Part shown: one piece after another, positions 1-8,234 of the stretch
Layout: every line of letters begins with the position of its first letter
How positions within the stretch are numbered: the stretch's first letter is position 1
From: Candidatus Zambryskibacteria bacterium RIFCSPLOWO2_12_FULL_39_16
GTDB taxonomy: Bacteria; Patescibacteriota; Minisyncoccia; Phycocordibacterales; WO2-35-19
Direction of reading: 5' to 3'
DNA length: 41,561 nt
Assembly: GCA_001824215.1 (NCBI GenBank)
Contig: MHWS01000003.1
Coordinates: 1 to 41,561 of the forward strand
Program-made: the position numbers and the translations under genes
The notes under the pieces: generated by a model
The model's input: the letters and a program-made list of their open reading frames with translations, nothing else
Database searches by the model: none
What the model was told of the DNA's origin: nothing

Positions 1-61
1 TAGAAAAAGTTTTTTGGGTTATAAATGATAGCAGAATTAGCGATGGTAGAGGAGGTGTATC

Positions 62-700
62 TTGCCCGAACAACGGTTGCCCAATCATGAGGATTTTTCA
101 GTTTTTGAAAAGGAATTGGCAAAGAGGGGATTTCGTCGAATTTCAAGCCCGGAATTCTCTTCCCAATTTTATAGATTGGGACTTAAAGCTCCTCGTCCCC
201 GTAAGGGTAGGGAGCTCGGGTATCTCTTTTACGCCAATGAGTACAGTGTTTTTGTCTGGACTACTTGGCTTCCAAAAGAAGAGGTGGCCAGAGCAAGCGA
301 CGCCGGCTGGGTCTTAATCGCCGAAAGAGATAATGTCTTGTACTTTTCACATCCCATACACAGAACTAAGAATTTTCTCCAAAACCTCCTGATGCAAGCT
401 CGTATCGCTTGCTGGAAGGTCAGGCATCGCCCGCTTTGCCCCGAGTGCAGCAATTTTATGAACATTGTCCAAGGCCGAGCTTTAAAGCAAAGGTTTTGGA
501 AATGCGACCGTAAAAAGTTGCATACAGGCGGTGTAGACAGGTTTAGAAGTTGGGATTACGGATTACCCGAAGATGTAATCAACTTTCTCAAGCCTATCCG
601 TAAGAGGAGAAGAAAGAGATACGCCACTCTTCGGACAACAGGTAGAGAACCTCATCAAGCAATGCTTAGTAGAAAAAGGTGGGGCAAAAGAAAACAGTAG
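62..700 (+). CDS. Uncharacterised basic protein with CPEC...C putative zinc-binding motif; TTG start
   Basis: 212 aa ORF; GAGGAGGT Shine-Dalgarno just upstream of TTG at 62; CPEC-x17-C motif and Arg/Lys-rich C-terminus; lies directly before rpsS. Confidence 0.7.
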   Translation: MPEQRLPNHEDFSVFEKELAKRGFRRISSPEFSSQFYRLGLKAPRPRKGRELGYLFYANEYSVFVWTTWLPKEEVARASDAGWVLIAERDNVLYFSHPIHRTKNFLQNLLMQARIACWKVRHRPLCPECSNFMNIVQGRALKQRFWKCDRKKLHTGGVDRFRSWDYGLPEDVINFLKPIRKRRRKRYATLRTTGREPHQAMLSRKRWGKRKQ

Positions 701-705
701 AAATC

Positions 706-734
706 AGGTCGTCTGTGAAGTTCGCAGACGACCT
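706..734 (+). terminator. Strong hairpin downstream of the first ORF, possible terminator
   Basis: aggtcgtctgtga-agt-tcgcagacgacct (13 bp with one G-U), followed by cttgttt. Confidence 0.55.
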
Positions 735-768
735 CTTGTTTGACAATAAACCCTTATTTCTAACGGGG

Positions 769-796
769 TTGACTTAAAAGCCTTATTTGGTAATAT
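769..796 (+). promoter_or_regulatory. Putative sigma70-type promoter for the ribosomal protein block
   Basis: ttgact - 16 nt - taatat upstream of rpsS. Confidence 0.5.
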
Positions 797-846
797 ATCG
801 TAGTCCGCCTAAGGCGGATTAAATTTGCCAGTGAAATAATATATTT

Positions 847-1194
847 ATGTCACGATCACTCAAAAAAGGCCCTTATGTTGACCCAAGGGTAATGAAAAAA
901 ATTGAAGGAAAAAAACCACAAGAAACTGGGGTTATTAAGACTTGGTCAAGAGCTTGTGTCATCGCTCCGGAGATGATTGGCTTCATTTTTGGCGTCCACA
1001 ACGGCCGAGATCATATTGAAGTTTTCGTTACCGAAGATATGGTTGGTCACAAATTGGGAGAGTTTTCACTTACTCGCAAATTTATAAAACACGGAGGCAA
1101 AATACAGAAAGAGCTTGAAGCTAAGAAAAAAGAAGATGAAATAATGGCAGCTAAGGGAGCTAAAGAGGCGACAACAGGGGCAGTCAAGAAATAA
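847..1194 (+). CDS. rpsS: 30S ribosomal protein S19
   Basis: [20 protein letters not shown]...[13 protein letters not shown]. Confidence 0.97.
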   Translation: MSRSLKKGPYVDPRVMKKIEGKKPQETGVIKTWSRACVIAPEMIGFIFGVHNGRDHIEVFVTEDMVGHKLGEFSLTRKFIKHGGKIQKELEAKKKEDEIMAAKGAKEATTGAVKK

Positions 1195-1204
1195 TTTTAG
1201 TATC

Positions 1205-1579
1205 ATGAATGAAATAACCGCACAACTAAATGATTACAGACAATCACCAAGAAAGGTAAGGGTGGTGGCTGACACTATAAAGGGTAAATCGGTTGTTGAC
1301 GCCAAAAATAGATTGGATTTTATAACCAAACGAGCCACCGGTCCTTTGAATAAACTTTTGAGTTCAGCCATTGCCAACGCCAAAAACTCCGGAGCAAATG
1401 TAGAAAATCTTTGGATTAAGTCCATCACTGTCAATGCAGGTCAAATATTGCACAGACGCAGACCTGTTTCCCGCGGGTCATCCCACCCTATCAACAAGCG
1501 CACTTCCCATATTAAAATAGTTTTGGTGGAGAAATTAAAAGAAGCAAAGAAGGAAAAAAGTAAAGATAAAAATAAATAA
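1205..1579 (+). CDS. rplV: 50S ribosomal protein L22
   Basis: YRQSPRKVRVVADTIKGKSV...RRRPVSRGSSHPINKRTSHIKIVL. Confidence 0.96.
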   Translation: MNEITAQLNDYRQSPRKVRVVADTIKGKSVVDAKNRLDFITKRATGPLNKLLSSAIANAKNSGANVENLWIKSITVNAGQILHRRRPVSRGSSHPINKRTSHIKIVLVEKLKEAKKEKSKDKNK

Positions 1580-1583
1580 AATC

Positions 1584-2258
1584 ATGACCCATACCGTACA
1601 TCCATATGCACATAGGCTTGGTATCATCCGCGACTGGAAGTCGCGTTGGTTTAGCGTCAAACCCAAATACAAAGAAAATTTGAGAGGTGATGTTTTGATT
1701 ATGGAATATCTTAAAAAGCGCTTGAAAGGATGCTTCGTTAATTCCACCGAAATTGAAAGAAGCGCTAAAACTTTCAGGATTATCATTGAAACTTCTCGTC
1801 CTGGCTTTATTATAGGCCGAAGTGGTGAGGGGATGATCAAACTTCGAGGAGATATTATTGCTTTCATGAAGAAGCATGATTTGAGCACCAAGGAAGAATT
1901 AAAAATAGATGTAAAAGAAGTAAAATCACCGGAATCAAGCGCTATGATAGCTGCTCAAATGGTGGCCGAAGGACTTGAAAAGAGGATGCCTTTCAGAAGG
2001 GTGACGAAAACTATGGTTGAAAAAGCTTTTGCCAACCGTGATGTAAAAGGTGTCAAAATAACAATTTCCGGCATTATGGGAGGCTCCAATATGGCTAGGA
2101 TTGAGACCAAAAAAGTGGGCCGTATTCCGCTACAGACTTTGAGAGCCGATATTGATTACGCTTTTTATGAAGCTCTTTTGCCGCTTGGAAAAATCGGTAT
2201 AAAGGTCTGGATTTATAAAGGGGATATATTTAATAAAGATAAGAGTGTTAAGCCCTAA
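1584..2258 (+). CDS. rpsC: 30S ribosomal protein S3
   Basis: RLGIIRDWKSRWF, GFIIGRSGEGMIKLR KH domain, GVKVWIYKGD-like end. Confidence 0.97.
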   Translation: MTHTVHPYAHRLGIIRDWKSRWFSVKPKYKENLRGDVLIMEYLKKRLKGCFVNSTEIERSAKTFRIIIETSRPGFIIGRSGEGMIKLRGDIIAFMKKHDLSTKEELKIDVKEVKSPESSAMIAAQMVAEGLEKRMPFRRVTKTMVEKAFANRDVKGVKITISGIMGGSNMARIETKKVGRIPLQTLRADIDYAFYEALLPLGKIGIKVWIYKGDIFNKDKSVKP

Positions 2259-2267
2259 TTTAATACC

Positions 2268-2687
2268 ATGCTATTTCCCAAAAAAGTTAAACATAGAAAG
2301 TGGCATACCATGCGCAAAAATCCAAACAAAGTTGGACCGGCTACTCGCGGCGTCAACGTCTCTTTTGGTTCATATGGTCTCAAAGCATTGACTCCTGGCA
2401 GGATCACTTCAAACCAGATTGAATCAGCCAGAAAAGCCATCATCCGCAACTTGGGTAAAACAGGCAGAGTTTGGATACGTATTTTCCCAGATATGCCTTT
2501 TACAAAGAAACCAGCCGAAGTAAAGATGGGTAAAGGCAAAGGAGATATCCAAGGCTACCATGTCAGGGTTTTGGCCGGACAGGTTTTGTTTGAAGCCGAT
2601 GGTGTGGCTCCGGTAGTGGCTATCGAATCTTTGCGTAAAGGTGGCACCAAAATGCCTGTAAAAACCAAAATTGTAACCAGACATTAG
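2268..2687 (+). CDS. rplP: 50S ribosomal protein L16
   Basis: VSFGSYGLKALTPGRITSNQIESARKAI...GKGKGDIQGYHVRV. Confidence 0.97.
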   Translation: MLFPKKVKHRKWHTMRKNPNKVGPATRGVNVSFGSYGLKALTPGRITSNQIESARKAIIRNLGKTGRVWIRIFPDMPFTKKPAEVKMGKGKGDIQGYHVRVLAGQVLFEADGVAPVVAIESLRKGGTKMPVKTKIVTRH

Positions 2688-2741
2688 TAAAAGCGTCGCA
2701 CTCCAAAGGACGTATCGTGCGACATAATTACGCTAAATTAA

Positions 2742-2924
2742 ATGAAAAAAGAATTATCAAAAAAGAGCCAAGTCGATTTGATGAGAGAGCTAGATGAAAA
2801 GCGTCTTTCTTTGCGAGATATCCGGTTTGGCACCGCCGGAAGTAAAAGTAAAAATGTCAAAGAACAAAAAACGATAAAGAAAGATATCGCCAGAATAAAG
2901 ACAGTATTAAGTATTAAGAAATAA
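2742..2924 (+). CDS. rpmC: 50S ribosomal protein L29
   Basis: Short ORF in the L29 position; LMRELDEKRLSLRDIRFG...IKKDIARIKTVL. Confidence 0.9.
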   Translation: MKKELSKKSQVDLMRELDEKRLSLRDIRFGTAGSKSKNVKEQKTIKKDIARIKTVLSIKK

Positions 2925-2929
2925 ATATT

Positions 2930-3193
2930 ATGAATAAGAAAAAAACAGAAAAGAATACGGTAAAAAAGATAAACAGCAAAATCCTTAGCGGTATTGTGGT
3001 ATCGGATAAGATGAAAGATACTTGCGTCGTTTCGATTACCAGATTTGTGAAGCATAAAAAATATAAGAAATATTATAAAGTAAGCAAGAAGTATAAAGCC
3101 CATAATGTCGGCAATACCAAAAAAATAGGGGATAAAGTATCGATAATTTCAAGCAGGCCGATTTCAAAAGATAAACATTTTATAGTTATATGA
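2930..3193 (+). CDS. rpsQ: 30S ribosomal protein S17
   Basis: GIVVSDKMKDTCVVSITRFVKHKKYKKYYKVSKKYKAHN. Confidence 0.95.
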   Translation: MNKKKTEKNTVKKINSKILSGIVVSDKMKDTCVVSITRFVKHKKYKKYYKVSKKYKAHNVGNTKKIGDKVSIISSRPISKDKHFIVI

Positions 3194-3567
3194 TTCAACC
3201 AAGATCAATAGTAAAAGTAGCCGATAATTCAGGAGCCAAAATAGGCCGAGTCTTTAAGGTATTGGGCAGTTCCAAAAAAAGATACGCTAGAATCGGCGAA
3301 TTGGTTATTTTTTCCGTTCAGAAAGCTGAACCTCGCAAAGAAATTAAGAAAAAAGCGGTACTTTTGGGTTTGGTAGTCCGCCAAAAAGCACCGCTTAAAA
3401 GAAAGGATGGTTCCTATATCCGTTTTGATGAAAATGCGGTTATTGTGGTGGAGCAAAAAAAGGGTGAGATCTTGCCTAAAGCCGGCAGAATATTTGGTCC
3501 TATTCCAAGAGAAATCGCCGAAGCCGGACATCAGGCAATCGTTTCCTTGGCACCCGAAATAATATAA
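3190..3567 (+). CDS. rplN: 50S ribosomal protein L14
   Basis: MIQPRSIVKVADNSGAKIGRVFKVLG...GPIPREI; ATGA overlap with rpsQ. Confidence 0.97.
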   Translation: MIQPRSIVKVADNSGAKIGRVFKVLGSSKKRYARIGELVIFSVQKAEPRKEIKKKAVLLGLVVRQKAPLKRKDGSYIRFDENAVIVVEQKKGEILPKAGRIFGPIPREIAEAGHQAIVSLAPEII

Positions 3568-3574
3568 CCTCACC

Positions 3575-3610
3575 CCCTCCCCCTCTCCTAGATACAGGAG
3601 AGGGGGAGGG
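3575..3610. repeat. C/G-rich hairpin repeat between rplN and rplX
   Basis: ccctccccctctcct-agatac-aggagagggggaggg, perfect 15 bp stem preceded by acctcacccc; related copy inside uvrB at 25896-25933. Confidence 0.85.
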
Positions 3611-3630
3611 AAAGAAAAACAAACAAAAAC

Positions 3631-3849
3631 ATGAAAATAAAAAAAGGAGACAAAGTAAAAATAATAACAGGCAAAGACAAGGGCAAAACCGGTGCTGTTA
3701 TAAAATCATTCCCAAAAGATTTTGCTGTATTGGTGGAGGGTATAAATAAAAAGAAAGTACATCAAAAACCAAGAAAAGGCGGAGAAAAAGGTAAAATAAT
3801 AGAACAAGCGGCACCGGTGCATGTCTCAAATGTCCAAAAAATAAAATAA
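3631..3849 (+). CDS. rplX: 50S ribosomal protein L24
   Basis: MKIKKGDKVKIITGKDKGKTGAVIKSFP KOW motif. Confidence 0.95.
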   Translation: MKIKKGDKVKIITGKDKGKTGAVIKSFPKDFAVLVEGINKKKVHQKPRKGGEKGKIIEQAAPVHVSNVQKIK

Positions 3850-3850
3850 T

Positions 3851-4387
3851 ATGAAATTAATGAAAGAAAAAACAAAAGAAATCTTCAAAGAACTCAAAGG
3901 AAAATTGGGATTGAAAAATATTATGCAATCTCCGAAAATCGTTAAAGTAACAGTTTCTTCCGGTGTCGGCTCTTTTAACGATAAAAAGAAAATAGACGTT
4001 GTTATTGACAGACTAGCCAAGATTACCGGCCAAAAACCGGTTAAAAGAGGAGCTAAAAAATCAATCGCCACTTTTAAGTCAAGAGAAGGAGACACTGTAG
4101 GGGTGCAAGTAACCCTCCGAGGGGAGAAAATGTGGGGCTTTTTGGATAGGCTTTTTAATGTTGCTCTGCCTCGTACTAAAGACTTCAGGGGTATCCCGCC
4201 AAGCGCTATAGATGAAATGGGGAATTATACTCTTTCAATAAAAGAACACACTATATTTCCGGAAACCGCCGACGAAGACCTCAAAGATGTTTTTGGTTTT
4301 GCTGTCACCATTGTCACCAGCTTGAAAAACAAAGCTTCTACTTTTGAATTCTTCAAAGCTCTCAACCTTCCGTTCAAAAAGAGATAA
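3851..4387 (+). CDS. rplE: 50S ribosomal protein L5
   Basis: ITGQKPVKRGAKKSIATFKSREGDTVGVQVTLRGEKMWGFLDRL...PRTKDFRG. Confidence 0.96.
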   Translation: MKLMKEKTKEIFKELKGKLGLKNIMQSPKIVKVTVSSGVGSFNDKKKIDVVIDRLAKITGQKPVKRGAKKSIATFKSREGDTVGVQVTLRGEKMWGFLDRLFNVALPRTKDFRGIPPSAIDEMGNYTLSIKEHTIFPETADEDLKDVFGFAVTIVTSLKNKASTFEFFKALNLPFKKR

Positions 4388-4468
4388 GAGCTACACTATT
4401 GTTTCGATTACACTCTTTGCTTTTAAGTCTCTGTTGTGCTATAAAAAGTACGGAGGTTATGGTTATAT

Positions 4469-4846
4469 ATGAAAAATGCACATGTTTTTGTTGTTGAAGA
4501 TATGGCGCCTATACGAAGAGAAATTCGTGAACATCTTAAACTTTCAGGCCATAAACTTGTTTTGGAAGCCACTACTTTGGAGGAAACTTTCAATATTATC
4601 AAAAACGGTGAGCTGGGAAAAGAGGCTGTGAATATTGTTATTCTTGACGCCAATTTTCCCGAGAAAGCTGGCAAGGAAACTGAATATCTTGGACCAAGAG
4701 TTGCCACGGTACTCAAACACCGTTATCCAGATGTGAAAGTGATGGCTTTCACCGGTATGTCAAAAGAGTATGCTACATACGGTGATATCTACGTTGACAA
4801 AAGTTATGGGGTAGAACATCTCATTGAAGCCATAACATCTCTGTAA
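4469..4846 (+). CDS. Stand-alone response-regulator receiver domain protein
   Basis: VVEDMAPIRREIREHL, VILDANFP phosphoacceptor Asp, AFTGMS, VDKS receiver landmarks. Confidence 0.85.
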   Translation: MKNAHVFVVEDMAPIRREIREHLKLSGHKLVLEATTLEETFNIIKNGELGKEAVNIVILDANFPEKAGKETEYLGPRVATVLKHRYPDVKVMAFTGMSKEYATYGDIYVDKSYGVEHLIEAITSL

Positions 4847-4903
4847 ACAAATTGTTTCGTTTAGGAAATCGTTTCCGATTTTCTGGATGGAGCGATTTTC
4901 TTT

Positions 4904-5581
4904 TTAATGTGCGATGAAGAGGCCGATGACGCGCTTACAGCCGGCAGATAAGAGGGCTCGACGGGCTTCGGTGAAGGAGGCACCAGTCGTATAGACATCA
5001 TCTATTACTATGACTATACGACCCTGAGTTTGCCCTCGGGTGGCCTCCATTGAGTCTTTTACGTTTTCTGTCCTTTTTTCTCTACTCAAAGTCGTTTGTC
5101 TTTCGGTTTCTCTCACTTTTTTTAAAGTATTATAGGAAACTTCTATGCTCTCTCCGTCAGCCGGCGGACCCAATTTTATTATTTCTCTGCATAATTCTTC
5201 GCATTGGTTAAAACTCCTGTTTCTCAATTCTTTTTTGCTCATAGGCATTGGCACAAGAAGAGGTAAGGCACCGTGAAAAAGAGCGATTTCAGAAGAGATA
5301 TCCAATATTTCTTCATACAAATAAATGGCGATTCTCTTTCTTAAACTGGCATTATTTTTATATTTGATTGATTTGACCATGAGCCGGACGATTTTGTTTT
5401 GATAATCAAACAGGACAAAAATATCCTTCATATAGACGGGAGATTTTGGCAAAAGGTCTCGCATTGTACTTGCCGGAAAGTCCAAAAGCTTTTGGATTTT
5501 TATATCTTCCGGCACCAAAATGTCAGTAACGGCTTCTATAAGTTTTTTTGTCCAGTTTACAAATGACTTTATAATAAGCAT
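4904..5581 (-). CDS. ComF-like phosphoribosyltransferase family protein
   Basis: LVPMPMSKKELRNRSFNQCEELCREI and IVVIDDVYTTGASFTEARRAL PRPP loop; no N-terminal CxxC pairs. Confidence 0.85.
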   Translation of the reverse strand: MLIIKSFVNWTKKLIEAVTDILVPEDIKIQKLLDFPASTMRDLLPKSPVYMKDIFVLFDYQNKIVRLMVKSIKYKNNASLRKRIAIYLYEEILDISSEIALFHGALPLLVPMPMSKKELRNRSFNQCEELCREIIKLGPPADGESIEVSYNTLKKVRETERQTTLSREKRTENVKDSMEATRGQTQGRIVIVIDDVYTTGASFTEARRALLSAGCKRVIGLFIAH

Positions 5582-5625
5582 TGTGATACAATTATGATTG
5601 AATTAAGTGAAATTTTACAATCGTT

Positions 5626-6732
5626 ATGAATTTTATTTCTGATATTTTTAAAAAGAAAACCACAAGTGCTTTGGGTATTGATATAGGCTCCTCCTCAATA
5701 AAGGTAGTACAACTTCAGAAAAAAGGGAACAAAGCGGTCTTGGAAACATATGGTGAACTTTCCCTTGGACCATATGGCGGAGTTTCTGTCGGCCAATCTA
5801 CCAATTTGACCACCGATAAAATAGCCCAAGCGGTGAATGACCTTCTTAACGAAAAAGAAGTCGCCATTACTACCAAAGTCTGCGGGCTAGCCATCCCTTT
5901 CAAGGCTAGTTTGCTCCTGACTATGGAAATGCCTGACATAGGACAAAAAGAACTAGCCTCTATGGTGCCGATAGAAGCTCGCAAATATATACCGGTACCG
6001 ATATCAGACGTCACCATTGATTGGTCAATTATACCAAAGTCGAAGGTTGAGGAAAGTGTTTCTCAAGAAGAAAATAAAGGTAAAATAAAAACCTTGGATA
6101 TTTTATTGGTGGCTATACACAACAATATTATCAATCAGTATAAGGAAATTGTTTCTAAAACCCAGCTTGATGCCAAATTTTTTGAAATAGAAATATTTAG
6201 TTCTATGAGAGCTATTCTTGAAGGTGTACAGTGGCCTGTTATGATTTTTGATATGGGCGCTTCAACTACCAAACTTTACACGGTAGACAGAGGTGTAATT
6301 GAACATTCACACACAATAAACAAAGGCTCTCAGGATATAACTTTAAATATTGCTAGGATCTTGAATATTCCGGTAGAAGAAGCGGAAGTTTTAAAAAGAT
6401 CTGTTGGTATGGGTAAAACTGCAGATGGTGTGGATCTTTCGGAAACTGTATCTGTTGTCGCCGATAGCATATTTACCGAGGCAAATAGATTTTTGTTTGA
6501 TTTCCAAAAGAAGAAAAATCAAAATATGAAATCGATATTTCTAACCGGTGGCGGTTCGGCTCTCCGAGGTTTTAGAGATTTGGCCGCTAAAAATTTTAAA
6601 GTAGAAGTGATTTCTGGGAATCCTTTTGAAAAAGTTGAGACTCCTGCATTTTTGGAAAATATACTTAAAGTGACTGGCCCTGAATTTACGGTTGCTGTAG
6701 GTGTCGCTCTGCGCTGTCTCCAGGAAATTTGA
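5626..6732 (+). CDS. pilM: Type IV pilus assembly protein PilM
   Basis: ALGIDIGSSSIKVVQL, IFDMGASTTKLYTV, FLTGGGSALRGF actin-like fold motifs; followed by pilN/O. Confidence 0.93.
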   Translation: MNFISDIFKKKTTSALGIDIGSSSIKVVQLQKKGNKAVLETYGELSLGPYGGVSVGQSTNLTTDKIAQAVNDLLNEKEVAITTKVCGLAIPFKASLLLTMEMPDIGQKELASMVPIEARKYIPVPISDVTIDWSIIPKSKVEESVSQEENKGKIKTLDILLVAIHNNIINQYKEIVSKTQLDAKFFEIEIFSSMRAILEGVQWPVMIFDMGASTTKLYTVDRGVIEHSHTINKGSQDITLNIARILNIPVEEAEVLKRSVGMGKTADGVDLSETVSVVADSIFTEANRFLFDFQKKKNQNMKSIFLTGGGSALRGFRDLAAKNFKVEVISGNPFEKVETPAFLENILKVTGPEFTVAVGVALRCLQEI

Positions 6733-6798
6733 TTGTTTAGTAATCAACAATATTTGTACACTTACATATATTTATAGAGTATAATTAGAGCGAGTATT

Positions 6799-7368
6799 AT
6801 GGCACCAAATTTTCAATCATCATTCATACCTAAAAATCCGACCACGGAAAGGGTTTTTCAAAAGAAAAAAACCGGTATGGTTGGTGTTTTGGTGGTTTCT
6901 TTATTCGTCATTTCAATTATTGCTTCTATAGGGTTATTTATATACAGTGGCATAGTAAAGAACGACATCCAAAGTCTAGGGTCTCAGATTATAGAAGCCG
7001 AAAAAAATGCAGACAAAGAATCAATAAATCAGATGTCCCAGTTTAGTAACAAATTGAGTGCAGTTAAAATCATAGTCAACAGGCACAGAGTAATATCAAA
7101 TTTTTTAAATGCTTTTGCTTCTTCGGTCGTCAACACAGTTCAATTTACCAGTTTTAATTATGGAAACCTGACAGGGAGTGAGCTCGCTGTCAATTTGAAA
7201 GGCAAGGCTACCGGCTATTCCAGCATTGCTTTACAAGAAGATGTATTTTCTCATAATAAAAATTTTAAATCGATGACATTTTCAAATTTAACTTTGGCTG
7301 AAGGAGGCATGGTTTCTTTTGATTTAGAGATTTTGGTAGACCCACAAATTGCTACTTATTCCCCATAA
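6799..7368 (+). CDS. pilN: PilN-like type IV pilus membrane protein
   Basis: N-terminal TM segment plus coiled coil, position between pilM and pilO-like gene. Confidence 0.65.
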   Translation: MAPNFQSSFIPKNPTTERVFQKKKTGMVGVLVVSLFVISIIASIGLFIYSGIVKNDIQSLGSQIIEAEKNADKESINQMSQFSNKLSAVKIIVNRHRVISNFLNAFASSVVNTVQFTSFNYGNLTGSELAVNLKGKATGYSSIALQEDVFSHNKNFKSMTFSNLTLAEGGMVSFDLEILVDPQIATYSP

Positions 7369-7378
7369 AATTAAAAAT

Positions 7379-7924
7379 ATGAGCAATACCTCGATAATCG
7401 CATACGCAGTCCTTACTCTCTCAATCGGGTATGCCTTTGTCTACCCTTCATTTGGGGATTTAAACAGTCTTCTAGATAAAAAACAAGAATATGCCAATGC
7501 TCTAAATACAATCAGCAATATTGAAGATAAAAAAAATGAACTGCTGACTGAGTTTAATAACATATCTGAGGCTAAAAAAACAGATATAAACATCGTCTTG
7601 CCCAGTTCTTTGGATTTTGTGAGATTGATTTCTCAAATTGATACAGTTGCTGCAAGCCATGGCATATCTATAGATAAAATTTCTTCAAAAAATGTTGATT
7701 CTCCCGTTGGAACTTCAATAGAGAATCCAGAACCCCAAAATCCTTACAATTCTTCAATTATTGGATTTTCTTTTGTTACCTCATATGATAATTTTAAAGC
7801 TTTTTTGAGTGATTTGGAAAAAAGTTTGCGAATTTTAGATGTCAAATCCACAAGGATAGAGACTCAAGATAAGAATGGACTGTATTTGTATGATGTTGAA
7901 TTTGAAACTTATTGGCTTAAATAA
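7379..7924 (+). CDS. pilO: PilO-like type IV pilus membrane protein
   Basis: N-terminal TM, coiled coil, ferredoxin-like C-term; ATG at 7379 preferred over the track start 7349. Confidence 0.65.
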   Translation: MSNTSIIAYAVLTLSIGYAFVYPSFGDLNSLLDKKQEYANALNTISNIEDKKNELLTEFNNISEAKKTDINIVLPSSLDFVRLISQIDTVAASHGISIDKISSKNVDSPVGTSIENPEPQNPYNSSIIGFSFVTSYDNFKAFLSDLEKSLRILDVKSTRIETQDKNGLYLYDVEFETYWLK

Positions 7925-7926
7925 TT

Positions 7927-8223
7927 ATGAAAAATTCAAAAAATAAACGAACTGTTATTCTAGTCATAATTCTTTTGGGGCTCTTGATTATTGCTTATAA
8001 GGTTATCTTTATGCCCGGAACCTCTGTTGATGTAGTTGATACCATGGACACAACGGATATCTTAGCAAATAGCAGTACGGGAGATATTTTGAAAGAAATA
8101 GAAAGTATAAATTTTGATACAAGCATAATGGATGATCAAAGTTTCAAATCTCTTAAAAGTATTGAAACTCCTTTAATATCATTGCCGATTGGTAGAAACA
8201 ACCCATTTTCTAGTTCCAATTAA
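7927..8223 (+). CDS. Small PilP/GspC-like membrane protein of the pilus cluster
   Basis: 98 aa, single TM, C-terminal GRNNPF motif, position in operon. Confidence 0.5.
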   Translation: MKNSKNKRTVILVIILLGLLIIAYKVIFMPGTSVDVVDTMDTTDILANSSTGDILKEIESINFDTSIMDDQSFKSLKSIETPLISLPIGRNNPFSSSN

Positions 8224-8234
8224 TATTTCAAATC

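Noticed and set aside
1629-1645. Hairpin cgcgact-gga-agtcgcg in rpsC
   Set aside because: Encodes RDWKSRW, a segment I regard as normal for S3 in this group; stem likely incidental.
2695-2723. gtcgcac...gtgcgac inverted repeat between rplP and rpmC
   Set aside because: Only 7 bp with a long loop; too weak to call a regulatory element.
3575-3610. Hairpin between rplN and rplX as an intrinsic terminator
   Set aside because: No T-tract on either strand and it lies within an operon; better described as a repeat.
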